From positions 1 through 57,977 of the forward strand of contig SLKA01000095.1 in NCBI GenBank assembly GCA_007134845.1: a stretch of 57,977 nucleotides of DNA. The letters run 5' to 3'. Numbering within the stretch: position 1 is the stretch's first letter; the number at the start of each line of letters is the position of its first letter. The notes below the pieces were generated by a model. That model saw only the letters and a list, made by a program, of their open reading frames with translations. It was not told the DNA's origin and made no database searches. Below, one piece after another: positions 8,126 through 16,750 of the stretch. The translations under genes and the position numbers were made by a program. Source of the stretch: Balneolales bacterium. GTDB lineage: Bacteria; Bacteroidota; Rhodothermia; Balneolales; Natronogracilivirgulaceae.

Positions 8126-9637
8126 ATGAAGACATTGTGGCAGAAAAAAACGGATGACCGAATTGGAGGATCCAATGCCGGACCGGGTGCCGGTTTCGGC
8201 GAAGGCACCGGTGTGGATCGGTCCTGGTTCTACCGGTTTACAGCAGAAGAGGACCGGGAGCTGGACCGGCGGCTTGTACCGTATGATATTCTTGTGAATG
8301 TGGCACAGGCGCAGATGCTTCTGAGAGTCGGGATTTACGGTAATGATGGTTATGAGCGGGTTTTTGCGGCACTGGCTGAAGCATGGAAGATGTGGACGGA
8401 AGGGATGTTTGATCTGGGTCCGGATGATGAGGATGTGCATTCGGCGGTGGAAAAATTTCTGACGGATAAAGCAGGTCAGGATGGAGAGCGCATCCATACC
8501 GGCCGTTCGCGCAATGACCAGATCCTGGCAGATATGCGTCTTTTCATGAAAGATGCGACCCTGGAAATTGCAGAAGAATGGATTGCTATTGCAGAACGGC
8601 TTGAGGCACTTGCAAAGAAGCACAACGGTGTCTGTTTTGCCGGATTGACCCACACGCAGCCCGCCATGCCACATTCTGCCGATGCCTGGGCCGCCGGCTA
8701 TCTTGACATGCTGCGTTCGGATCTGACCGCACTCCGGCAGGCGTATGAGCTCATCGACCAGTCCCCGCTAGGTAGCGCGGCAGGTTATGGTGTGCCATAC
8801 ATTGGCATTGACCGTGAATTTCTGGCAGAAAAACTCGGATTTGCACGAGTCCAGGAGCCGGTGGCGGCGGCACAGCTATCCCGCGGGCGGTTTGAGATGC
8901 AACTGGTGGATGCGCTGGCTTATGGTGCGCTTACATTCAACCGCATGGCCTCGGACGTGGTGCTTTTTATGCATCCCTCATGGGGCTTGGTGACCCTGAG
9001 CGAGGACCAGGTTTCTGGCAGCAGCATCATGCCGCAGAAAAGGAATCCGGATGCCTGGGAGCTCATTCGCGGGGCCTATCATGATCTGCAATCCGCCAGA
9101 ACCCATCTGTCTGCGGTGCCGGCCAATCTGACTTCAGGGTATCATCGGGATCTCCAGGTTGTAAAGAAAAGCGTAATGGCTGCTCTTGAACAATCGAAGC
9201 TGCTGGCCGTGGCGGTTCGTCATTCCCTTGCGGGGCTTGAGTTCGATGCCGGTGCGGCCGCCCGTTCACTCACACCGGAAGTGTTTGCAACGCATCATGC
9301 AAACCGGCTGGTTTCGGAAGGGATGCCGTTTCGTGAGGCGTATCGCAACGTGGCGGAGGCCATCGCCCGGGAAAATATTGAAGAGCGTGATTCGGGCCGT
9401 TCAGAGCAACCCGGACAGAAGCGACAAAAGCAGAATCAACAAAAACGGCAAAAGCAGCATAAGACGCTGCCGCACCCGGAAGAAGTCGTGAAGGCTTACC
9501 ACCATTCAGGTGCTCCCGGATCTGGTGTCCCCGGATATCTCCGAAAGGGAGTGCATGAGCTGCAGCAGTGGATCTTCCGGCAGAAAAGGGATTCAGACAA
9601 GATAAAAACCAACCTTCTGGGAGTGCAGGATCAGTGA
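8126..9637 (+). CDS. argH: Argininosuccinate lyase with low-complexity C-terminal insertion
   Basis: It splits argininosuccinate into arginine and fumarate, the last step of the pathway. The fumarase-superfamily signature 'GSSIMPQKRNP' is near residues 299-309, and 'HTGRSRNDQ' near residue 125 is the substrate-binding block. At 503 residues it is longer than the usual 450-470. The excess lies in a Lys/Gln/Arg-rich stretch of about 30 residues (9403-9470, 'KRQKQNQQKRQKQHK') inserted in the C-terminal helical domain, and in a Gly-rich stretch near residues 15-30. The active-site motifs are intact. It closes the arg operon proper; the next gene is 65 nt away on the same strand. Confidence 0.95.
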   Translation: MKTLWQKKTDDRIGGSNAGPGAGFGEGTGVDRSWFYRFTAEEDRELDRRLVPYDILVNVAQAQMLLRVGIYGNDGYERVFAALAEAWKMWTEGMFDLGPDDEDVHSAVEKFLTDKAGQDGERIHTGRSRNDQILADMRLFMKDATLEIAEEWIAIAERLEALAKKHNGVCFAGLTHTQPAMPHSADAWAAGYLDMLRSDLTALRQAYELIDQSPLGSAAGYGVPYIGIDREFLAEKLGFARVQEPVAAAQLSRGRFEMQLVDALAYGALTFNRMASDVVLFMHPSWGLVTLSEDQVSGSSIMPQKRNPDAWELIRGAYHDLQSARTHLSAVPANLTSGYHRDLQVVKKSVMAALEQSKLLAVAVRHSLAGLEFDAGAAARSLTPEVFATHHANRLVSEGMPFREAYRNVAEAIARENIEERDSGRSEQPGQKRQKQNQQKRQKQHKTLPHPEEVVKAYHHSGAPGSGVPGYLRKGVHELQQWIFRQKRDSDKIKTNLLGVQDQ

Positions 9638-9702
9638 AAAAGTCATTGTGTCCATCCCGGAATAAAAGTATCATTGAGTAAACAGAAGAACGGAGCGAAC
9701 CT

Positions 9703-10638
9703 ATGTCAGATCAAATCAAAAACAGATTTCAGGCCACCTGCCTGGGTGCAGCCATCGGAGAGGCCATCGGCATGCCTGCTGAGGAAATGAAGCCGGAACA
9801 GGTATCATCGACCTTCGGTAACATCAACGGGTACCAGAGCCGCCCGGAGGCGGATGATTTCAGTCCGTTGGAAGCAGGCCATTCCGCCCGGCAGACCGAA
9901 GCGCTGATCTCGGTGCTTGCCTCATCCTCACCGCTGCCCGATCTTCAGGAATTCGCTTTTACCATCAAGCAGGCATTGAATAAATATCCGGAAAAATGGC
10001 CAAAATCGACCACGTTCGCCTGGCCTCCTTTTCCCGATGGCGGTCACTACACCTTTTCATTTGCCATTCCGGCCGCGCGGATGCTCAGGGAAGGACAGGT
10101 GTCGGTGGAGGATCTTAAGGAGTGGATGCAGTCATTGACTCCGTCATCGGTGGTCTGGCAGCAGAGTATCTGGCTTTACATGCGCTTGCTGGTGTATCTG
10201 TATGAAACGGAGAAAGAGAATTTCGATCCGGATGAGTTTCTTGAAAATGCCGCAAAATATATTCTTGAAGCGGAACGATATTTCCCGGGTGATTATAAAA
10301 TACGCCGTCGCATGCAGGTGACAGAGCCGATGATGGACGAGCCGCTGGAGGATATCGCAAAGTCATGCGGAGATGTGAGCAAGCTGGCCGAGGATATGAT
10401 CACCTTTGTCGGTGCCGTTTTCCATCGCCATCACGATGATTTCAAAAAGGCCATCACCGCCGCTGCCAATCTCGGCGGAGCCAGTGAGGCGTCGTGTTTC
10501 TACCTTGGCAGTCTGATTGGCGCACTTGGCGGAATGGAGACGCTGCCCGAAGACTGGCTCGGGGATTATGCGGAACGCCAACGTGTCGAAGCAGGACTCC
10601 GTAAATTCGAAGAGCGTGCCGGAGTTTCAACAGGGTAA
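9703..10638 (+). CDS. ADP-ribosylglycohydrolase-like protein lacking metal-binding residues
   Basis: The overall pattern matches the ADP-ribosylglycohydrolase (ARH/DraG) fold: an N-terminal 'GAAIGEAIGMPAEEM' block near residue 14, an all-helical body, and a C-terminal 'GGASEASCFYLGSLIGALGG' block near residue 260 where the family normally has a Gly-Asp-x-Asp motif. The family's Mg-binding Asp residues are replaced: the 'GDAxG' Asp is Glu, the expected Thr-Asp-Asp-Thr region reads 'HSARQTEAL', and the late Asp pair is absent. It is therefore likely a non-hydrolytic relative that may bind ADP-ribose or a protein partner (inference). It overlaps the start of aat by about 23 nt. Confidence 0.75.
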   Translation: MSDQIKNRFQATCLGAAIGEAIGMPAEEMKPEQVSSTFGNINGYQSRPEADDFSPLEAGHSARQTEALISVLASSSPLPDLQEFAFTIKQALNKYPEKWPKSTTFAWPPFPDGGHYTFSFAIPAARMLREGQVSVEDLKEWMQSLTPSSVVWQQSIWLYMRLLVYLYETEKENFDPDEFLENAAKYILEAERYFPGDYKIRRRMQVTEPMMDEPLEDIAKSCGDVSKLAEDMITFVGAVFHRHHDDFKKAITAAANLGGASEASCFYLGSLIGALGGMETLPEDWLGDYAERQRVEAGLRKFEERAGVSTG

Positions 10639-11227
10639 CAAACCGGAGATCATCCCGCCGGCAGTGCTGCTGCAGGGGTACGCTCAGGGAGTGTTTCCCA
10701 TGGCGGAGTCCAGGGACGATCCGGATGTAAACTGGTATACGGCCCGGCAGCGGGGCATCATACCGTTAGATGCCTTCCGTGTCTCGAAAAAGGTCCGTCG
10801 AATCATTCGCAAGAAGGAGTACCACTGGTCGGTTGACGAGGATTTCCGCGGGGTCATGGAGGGATGCGCTGACCGTGAAAGCACCTGGATTTCCAGTCGC
10901 ATCATGGATTCCTTTATGGTGTTGCACGAAATGGGGTACGCCCATTCGGTGGAAATATTTCGGGGTGACCGGCTGACCGCCGGCGTGTATGGCGTAGCAC
11001 TCAGATCCGCGTTCTTCGCAGAGTCGATGTTTCAGAGGGACTCCGAGTTGGGAAAGGTGGCGCTATATCATTGCCACCAGTGCCTGCTGGCAGGTGGATT
11101 TCGGCTATGGGATGTCCAGTTTTACACGCCGCATCTTGGACAGTTCGGATGCGTGGAGGTCGAGGCTGAAAAATACATGCGCTTGCTGGATGATGCGCTT
11201 CGTCACTCTGCACATTTTGGCTGTTAG
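10616..11227 (+). CDS. aat: Leucyl/phenylalanyl-tRNA--protein transferase
   Basis: This enzyme adds Leu or Phe from tRNA to N-terminal Lys or Arg of proteins, marking them for ClpAP/ClpS degradation (N-degron pathway). Family blocks visible are 'LLQGYAQGVFPM' near the N-terminus, 'WYTARQRGIIPL', 'WISSRIMDSFMVLHEMGYAHSVEIF' in shorter pieces, 'GVYGVALRSAFFAESMF', and 'VQFYTPHLGQFG'. GTG 10616 gives 203 residues and a short overlap with the preceding gene; ATG 10568 is an alternative with a 71-nt overlap. The N-terminal domain found in longer Aat proteins is missing, as in other short forms. Translational coupling to the ARH-like gene is likely. Confidence 0.9.
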   Translation: MPEFQQGNKPEIIPPAVLLQGYAQGVFPMAESRDDPDVNWYTARQRGIIPLDAFRVSKKVRRIIRKKEYHWSVDEDFRGVMEGCADRESTWISSRIMDSFMVLHEMGYAHSVEIFRGDRLTAGVYGVALRSAFFAESMFQRDSELGKVALYHCHQCLLAGGFRLWDVQFYTPHLGQFGCVEVEAEKYMRLLDDALRHSAHFGC

Positions 11228-11271
11228 GCCGGGGCTGTTTCCGGATTAAAATTATTCGTATATTTCTGGCT

Positions 11272-11311
11272 TGTTATCAGAAATAGTACAGTTGTCAGAG
11301 TTTCTGTAACA
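11272..11311 (+). repeat. Inverted repeat in the deaD 5' region
   Basis: TGTTA plus CAGAAA (11272-11283, with one bulged T at 11277) is complementary to TTTCTGTAACA (11301-11311), giving 11 pairs around a 17-nt loop. No T-run follows on either side. It lies about 155 nt before the helicase start within a 239-nt non-coding stretch, so it may be a 5'UTR element or an operator; nothing else in this stretch is recognised. Confidence 0.5.
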
Positions 11312-11466
11312 CGCCTTCCTTGCTAAGTGAGATTGCACATATCATCCCCTTTCAAAGTTAAAAAGTACATGATAGCAATGCCGAAGAGGGAGTTGATATG
11401 TTCCCGAAATGCGGGATCAGCCGGTTGCACACCACCCGGCATGTTGTAATCATTCTAAATCTTACG

Positions 11467-13182
11467 ATGTTGAAAACAAATCCATTTGCTGATCTTGGTA
11501 TCAGTGCGCCCATTATCAAAGCCATTGAGGAAATGGGCTATGAAGCACCTACAAAAATCCAGGCTGCCGCTATTCCGTTGATCCGGGAGGGCCGTGATCT
11601 TGCCGGACAGGCGCAGACCGGGACCGGTAAAACGGCGGCGTTTGCCATCCCGTTGCTTGAGAAAATCAATACGAAGTCGGGCAAAGTCCAGGCTATTATA
11701 ATGTGTCCGACCCGTGAGCTCGCTGTGCAGGTCACCGGAGAAATCATCAAACTTGCAAAGTACATGAGCGGTGTTCGTGCCACTCCCGTGTATGGCGGAC
11801 AGCCCATTTTTCGTCAGATCAAGCAGATCAGGGATGGATCGCAGATTGTGGTCGGCACGCCCGGACGCGTAATTGACCACCTCAAACGCGGCACGCTATC
11901 TCTGGACCAGCTTGAAACGGTAATTCTGGACGAAGCCGACGAAATGCTCAATATGGGTTTTCGTGAGGATATCGAGACAATTCTGGGTTATGGATCCCGG
12001 GAAATTCCGCGCCAGACGGTCATGTTTTCCGCCACGATGTCGACGGAAATCAAGAAGATCATGAGTCAGTACTTTAACAATCCGGAGATGATCAAAGTTG
12101 AGGGCAAGACACCCTCGGCTGATGGCATTCAGCAGTATATTGTTGAGGCACGTGACTCGATGCGCACAGAAGGCATATGCAGGCTGCTCGATCTGCACAA
12201 CTACAAACTTTCGCTGGTTTTCTGTAATACAAAGCGCACGTGCGACACACTTATAGGTGAGCTGCAGTCGCGCGGCTACCCGGCGGATGCCCTGCATGGC
12301 GATATGACCCAGATGGTGCGTGATAAGGTGATGAAAAAATTCCGCGATGGCCGGATTGAGGTCCTGGTTGCCACCGATGTGGCTGCTCGTGGGCTGGATG
12401 TGGAGAATATCGATGCCATCTTCAACTACGACATCCCACAGGATCCCGAATACTATGTGCACAGGATCGGCCGAACGGGAAGAGCCGGCAAGACCGGGGT
12501 TGCATATACGTTTTCATCCGGGCGCAAAAGCAGAAACATCCGGTATATTGAAAACAAACTGAACCTTCGTATTGAATCCATACCGCTTCCATCGATGAAA
12601 CAGGTGGAGGCATCCATACGGGGTGTAATGCTGGAGGAGGTAAGGGATACCCTCGAGTCAGGCGGATTGCGGCCATGGATTGAGCAGATCGAGGAAATTG
12701 CTGCCGATGGATTTGCACCCATTGAAGTTGCCGCGGCCCTGCTGAAGATGCGGGATGGCGCTGGGACGGCCCCTGAACAGGATGATACTGGCCTGAAACA
12801 TAATGCTACTGACCGGAAATCGGAATATTTGCAGAAAAAGGAGTCCGACCATGGGTCGGGATACTCAGGGCAACGAGGGCCAAGACCCGAACAGAAAAAG
12901 AATCAGAAGCGCGGAAGTCATTTGGGAAAAAAGGCTGGCATTGACTACATGGAGCGCACCCAAAAGCTGCTGGAAGGTGATTTTGAAGAGGAAAGCGACA
13001 CGGTCCCGTCATTCAGCCAGAAGAAAAAGGCTGCCGGCAGCGGAAAGAGCAAGGCCGCCGGCAAACCAGTGAGAAAATCCAAAAAAAAGAAGCCTAAAAC
13101 CAAGGCAGAACCGTTCTATGCTCCATTTATAAAGAAAAGCGGGAGCAGAAAAACAGATAAAAAGCGTAAAAACGAGGATTAA
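11467..13182 (+). CDS. deaD: DEAD-box RNA helicase (DeaD/CsdA type) with long basic tail
   Basis: An ATP-dependent RNA helicase involved in ribosome assembly and RNA decay. Motifs in order: Q-motif region 'PTKIQ', motif I 'AQTGTGKT' near residue 49, 'PTREL', 'GTPGR', motif II 'DEAD' near residue 156, 'SAT' near residue 188, and motif VI 'HRIGRTGRAG' near residue 333. After the helicase core there is a DbpA-like region missing clear RNA-binding signatures and a strongly Lys/Arg-rich tail (last 120 residues) suited to RNA contact. ATG 11467 places the Q-motif at the family position; the frame is open 23 codons further upstream without conserved residues. The long 5' region with an inverted repeat would suit cold-shock control (inference). 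Confidence 0.93.
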   Translation: MLKTNPFADLGISAPIIKAIEEMGYEAPTKIQAAAIPLIREGRDLAGQAQTGTGKTAAFAIPLLEKINTKSGKVQAIIMCPTRELAVQVTGEIIKLAKYMSGVRATPVYGGQPIFRQIKQIRDGSQIVVGTPGRVIDHLKRGTLSLDQLETVILDEADEMLNMGFREDIETILGYGSREIPRQTVMFSATMSTEIKKIMSQYFNNPEMIKVEGKTPSADGIQQYIVEARDSMRTEGICRLLDLHNYKLSLVFCNTKRTCDTLIGELQSRGYPADALHGDMTQMVRDKVMKKFRDGRIEVLVATDVAARGLDVENIDAIFNYDIPQDPEYYVHRIGRTGRAGKTGVAYTFSSGRKSRNIRYIENKLNLRIESIPLPSMKQVEASIRGVMLEEVRDTLESGGLRPWIEQIEEIAADGFAPIEVAAALLKMRDGAGTAPEQDDTGLKHNATDRKSEYLQKKESDHGSGYSGQRGPRPEQKKNQKRGSHLGKKAGIDYMERTQKLLEGDFEEESDTVPSFSQKKKAAGSGKSKAAGKPVRKSKKKKPKTKAEPFYAPFIKKSGSRKTDKKRKNED

Positions 13183-13191
13183 AAAACCTCG
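13168..13191 (-). terminator. Terminator of the T9SS-sorted protein gene, inside the helicase gene end
   Basis: On the minus strand CGAGG and CCTCG (plus coordinates 13187-13191 and 13173-13177) form a short stem followed by five T residues (13168-13172 on plus). It serves the gene ending at 13195; its sequence overlaps the 3' end of the convergent helicase gene. The stem is only 5 bp, so strength is uncertain. Confidence 0.45.
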
Positions 13192-13194
13192 AAA

Positions 13195-14901
13195 CTACTT
13201 GAGTACCGTTAGTTTTTTATTCAGTACCACGCCACCCGCTTCAAGCCGGTAAAGGTACACACCGCTTGCAAGTGTGGATGCATCGATTGGAACAGCGTGA
13301 ATGCCCGCCGGATAGAATTGATCCGCAAGGGTTGCCACTTTTCGTCCAAGCAGATCGAAGACGCTGATCACTACATGTTGTCCGGCGTCCATTTCCCAGC
13401 GAATGGTGGTCGCCGGATTAAACGGATTCGGGTAATTCTGATGCAGTACAATGACGGATGGCAGTTGTTCCTGGTCACCTGAAGAAACATCCGAAAAGGA
13501 ACCGAGATAATCCCCGTTAGTCGCATCAACAAAGTGGCTGCTTTGGCGCATAAAGGTCAATTCCCATTGCTCATTGTAGACTTCGATGGTCACGTTGAGA
13601 TGCCAGAACGCATTGGCATTTTCATCGAGCAGGTCGGGAAAAATGAAAGGAATTCTGTAGAGGTTGTACTGAATACGGGCCGAGGCGCCATCGGGCGCAT
13701 CGTTTAATTCGGCACTGAGTCCGTTTCCCATGGCGATCTGCAGGGCCCCTCCAGATCCTACCTGAAGGTCCTCAATCGGACGAAATTGATCTATCGGTGG
13801 ACGCTGATCCTCAGGTATCGAACTTAAATGAAACGTTTCGTGACCGCTTATGTCATGGCCCCGGGTGAAGAGCATGTCGATCACCTCGGTTTCAGGATCA
13901 ATCCAAACCAGCATCCAGTCCTGGCTTTTTCCGGCAGGTAGTTCCGGAAGCCAGGCAGTTTCACTGCCAAAGACCTGAAAAAACATGGATGATTCAAGCT
14001 CTTCCTCAACATATTCTGCCACGGATGGATACACATCGAGAAAATCGACAGCTTCTATATCACCATAGGTACGGATGAGCTTTCCGAGCAGTGCGCCGGT
14101 CACCGCATTGATGAGGAAGTTCGTTTCGATCCATTCGTCGGTTTCCAGATCCGGGTTCCATGTGTAAGAATCATACAAGATGTCCCAGAAAGCAGGGGAG
14201 TTTTCATCAAGAAGATCGGGATACTCGAAGAAAAAGCCACCCAGGCTGTATTCCAGCTCATAATAACCGTGGAAATCGGTCATGGCCAGCAAACTGTCCA
14301 GACCATAACTGCGTGCTGCCTGGAGCGCATCTTGACTTGAAATGAAGTTGTCCGGTATGGTCTTTATATCTGATAGTGGAATTGGTGGAAGTTCGTAGGG
14401 CGGAAAGTCACGGATATGCGTGATCTCGGAATCAATAATATTCGTACCTACGACAAGATGAAAATAGATCAGCGAATCGATATCGTTAAGAAAATAGAGT
14501 TCCCAGTAATAGCTCTTTCCTTCTGGTTCGAGAGCAAGGGCGTGACCTTGCTTGAAGAAGCCATCAAATAGTCCGGAGTCTTCGCCCCACATATAAACCG
14601 GCCGTGCGTCGGCATCCTCGATCGCCATCAGGTCGCTGACAATATCAAAGGCCACCCGTGCATCCACTGGATCCAACTCTATATCCAGCAAGCCTGACCG
14701 TTTTCCTTTTATTGATTCCTTATCAGGTACATTCAGGCTGCTTCGGAAGCCCTGGGTTAGCCAGCGACTGCCATTATTATCGCGGCCGGGTGATTGTGCT
14801 GAAAGTCCGGAGGCAGAGACCATGAGGCACAAAAGCAATATGACAATACTGATGCTTCTGCCTCCAACCCCTCCGAACATATTGGTATATGTTCTTTTCA
14901 T
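13195..14901 (-). CDS. Secreted protein with type IX secretion (type A) sorting domain
   Basis: The N-terminus is a Sec signal peptide (basic start, then a hydrophobic 'ISIVILLLCLMVSASGLSA' core ending at about residue 36). The last 85 residues form a typical T9SS C-terminal domain starting 'LHQNYPNPFNPATTIRW', with 'VFDLLGRKVATL' and 'ASGVYLYRLEAG', which targets proteins through the outer membrane. The roughly 450-residue body contains acidic beta-rich repeats with recurring 'FPDLLDENA(N/P)AFW' phrases (near residues 230 and 425), so the cargo looks like an internal duplication, but no catalytic family is recognised. It implies the cell has the Por secretion machinery. It is a single gene read towards deaD. 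Confidence 0.88.
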   Translation of the reverse strand: MKRTYTNMFGGVGGRSISIVILLLCLMVSASGLSAQSPGRDNNGSRWLTQGFRSSLNVPDKESIKGKRSGLLDIELDPVDARVAFDIVSDLMAIEDADARPVYMWGEDSGLFDGFFKQGHALALEPEGKSYYWELYFLNDIDSLIYFHLVVGTNIIDSEITHIRDFPPYELPPIPLSDIKTIPDNFISSQDALQAARSYGLDSLLAMTDFHGYYELEYSLGGFFFEYPDLLDENSPAFWDILYDSYTWNPDLETDEWIETNFLINAVTGALLGKLIRTYGDIEAVDFLDVYPSVAEYVEEELESSMFFQVFGSETAWLPELPAGKSQDWMLVWIDPETEVIDMLFTRGHDISGHETFHLSSIPEDQRPPIDQFRPIEDLQVGSGGALQIAMGNGLSAELNDAPDGASARIQYNLYRIPFIFPDLLDENANAFWHLNVTIEVYNEQWELTFMRQSSHFVDATNGDYLGSFSDVSSGDQEQLPSVIVLHQNYPNPFNPATTIRWEMDAGQHVVISVFDLLGRKVATLADQFYPAGIHAVPIDASTLASGVYLYRLEAGGVVLNKKLTVLK

Positions 14902-15033
14902 AGCAATATTGGTTAGATGTGCCGTGCACGATACCCCTCATTTGCAACCCGTGCACATAAGCAAATCTAATCAAATTGGCGGCTACTGCAAACAGATATA
15001 TTTATGCGAAAGTCCATGAGAACAGGGTGTTTC

Positions 15034-15086
15034 AGGGCATGACTAACGGACAGGCGTGAGAAGGGCATGACTAACGGACAGGCGTG
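15034..15086. repeat. 25-bp tandem direct repeat
   Basis: The 25-nt unit starting AGGGCATGACTAACGGACAG occurs at 15034-15058 and again, identical, at 15062-15086, separated by 3 nt. It lies just downstream of the M28 peptidase stop codon. No function is evident; a recent local duplication is the simplest reading. Confidence 0.9.
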
Positions 15087-15097
15087 TCAGGGAAAAT

Positions 15098-16522
15098 TTA
15101 CCAGGGCAGGCGGCCGGGCATGTCGGCGACGATATAAGCCATAACCGCAACTGCAGCGATGCACTCGGCGACTTCATCAGGATCCAGCTTGTCGATGGTG
15201 TCCTTGGCGGAATGGTGATACCAGAAATATTTCTCTGTTTCCACATCAAGTCCCATAACAGGAACCCCTTCGCGTTGCAGCGGACCAATATCCACGGTGC
15301 CGTAAGCTCCTTCCCGGAGATGCATGCTCCGCAGTGGGGACATAAGTTCGGTGATCGGTTTAAGCATTTGAAATGCCTTATCCGAGCCCTGAAAGCCGTA
15401 TCCGAGTGGTTTGAAAACGCCGAAATCAACTTCAAAAGCAAGCTGGTGCTGATCAATTTCACCGCTTTCCTTCACCTTGTCACGATAGGCGCGCCCGCCC
15501 ATCACACCATTTTCCTCGTTGGTCCAGAACACAAGCCGGATGGTTCGTCTGGGCTGCAGACCCATTTCGAGGATGAGACGCAGCGCTTCCCAGGTGACAA
15601 CCACGCCGCTGGCATCATCCAGAGCGCCGTGTCCGACATCCCAGGAGTCAATATGTCCGCCAATGACCACGATCTCTTCCGGCTTTTCGGACCCCGGGAT
15701 TTCGGCAATCACATTGCGGGATAGTGCCATATCCGCTTTCATTTCGGCCTCCATATAGAGTGTGACCGTTGCGGGATCGTTGCGCTGGTCAAAGCGGTGA
15801 AGCAGCATGGCATCTTCGGCCGATATTGAGGCGGCGGGGATTCTCGGGACATCATCGGAATAGCGCAATCCCCCGGTATGCGGGTGTCCCATGGAGTTCG
15901 GTGTTACAGCACGCAACAGGACACCAGTCGCACCATATTGTGCAGCCCGGTCGGCACCCCACACACGATACTGAACTGCCTGTCCGTAATTTTCAAACGG
16001 CTGGTTGTAGACAACGATTTTGCCCGGAACCTCATCGCGTCGCTCCTCCAGCTCCTCAAAACTTTCCACAACCACCGTTTGTGCGGTGATGCCTTCGGAG
16101 GGGGTGCGCACACTGCCACCGAGCCCGAGCATGGGCAAGTCGCTGGCATAGGGGTAGACAAGGGATGCAGACTCGTTGCCTCTGACCCAGTGCGGGACTT
16201 CCACATCCTGGGTGTAAATCACAGGAATGCCGTCACGCTCCAATTCTTCCAGGGTCCAGTCGATGGCATCTTCAAGCATTTTGGAACCGCTCAGGCGGTG
16301 GGGAAAGTAGTCGCTCATGTAGGCGATCCGGTCGTAGCCGCGATGTGTTTCGGTTGCCTCGCGGATGATTTTGCGGGCAATTTCTTCATATTGCTCCCTG
16401 ATGTCGGCTCCGCCGGGAAGCTCACGGGAAACGGCGGGTTGCGACATTATGAAATGGGGCGTTACTATGCCGAAAAGAAAGAGAAAAGTGAACCTGCGGT
16501 AACAGATTGTCATCGTGTGCAT
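15098..16522 (-). CDS. Secreted M28-family zinc peptidase (carboxypeptidase Q-like)
   Basis: An N-terminal signal peptide (hydrophobic residues 11-26) is followed by a protease-associated insert (about residues 110-230) and an M28 catalytic domain. Metal-binding residues appear in 'GGHIDSWDVGHGALDDASG' near residue 300 (His and Asp), 'WTNEENG' near residue 335 (the catalytic Glu pair), a later 'EVDFG', and a final 'YHHSAKDT'. Such enzymes cleave dipeptides or N-terminal residues in the periplasm or outside the cell. The length of 474 residues is normal for plasma-glutamate-carboxypeptidase relatives. It is transcribed alone, divergent from the lycopene cyclase gene across 228 nt. Confidence 0.9.
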   Translation of the reverse strand: MHTMTICYRRFTFLFLFGIVTPHFIMSQPAVSRELPGGADIREQYEEIARKIIREATETHRGYDRIAYMSDYFPHRLSGSKMLEDAIDWTLEELERDGIPVIYTQDVEVPHWVRGNESASLVYPYASDLPMLGLGGSVRTPSEGITAQTVVVESFEELEERRDEVPGKIVVYNQPFENYGQAVQYRVWGADRAAQYGATGVLLRAVTPNSMGHPHTGGLRYSDDVPRIPAASISAEDAMLLHRFDQRNDPATVTLYMEAEMKADMALSRNVIAEIPGSEKPEEIVVIGGHIDSWDVGHGALDDASGVVVTWEALRLILEMGLQPRRTIRLVFWTNEENGVMGGRAYRDKVKESGEIDQHQLAFEVDFGVFKPLGYGFQGSDKAFQMLKPITELMSPLRSMHLREGAYGTVDIGPLQREGVPVMGLDVETEKYFWYHHSAKDTIDKLDPDEVAECIAAVAVMAYIVADMPGRLPW

Positions 16523-16750
16523 CCGTGCGTATGTGTGAAATATTAGAGTACCAGTTTCCGGTGCAACGTTTCATTGAATAATTTCCCGGGTTCCAGCGCG
16601 AGATCCGTAATCGGAGTATGTAAAATACGACACTCGAAGGAAAATCAAAGATGATTCCGGTTGAATTAAAAAATATGACGGAAATAAAACAGGGAAGAAG
16701 TTTCCGGTTTATCAAGGCATGATTCGTTGTACTTTACTGTTATTTGAAAA

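Noticed and set aside
7236-8135. Open frame of 299 codons on the minus strand within argE
   Set aside because: It is a shadow of the conserved M20 deacylase gene.
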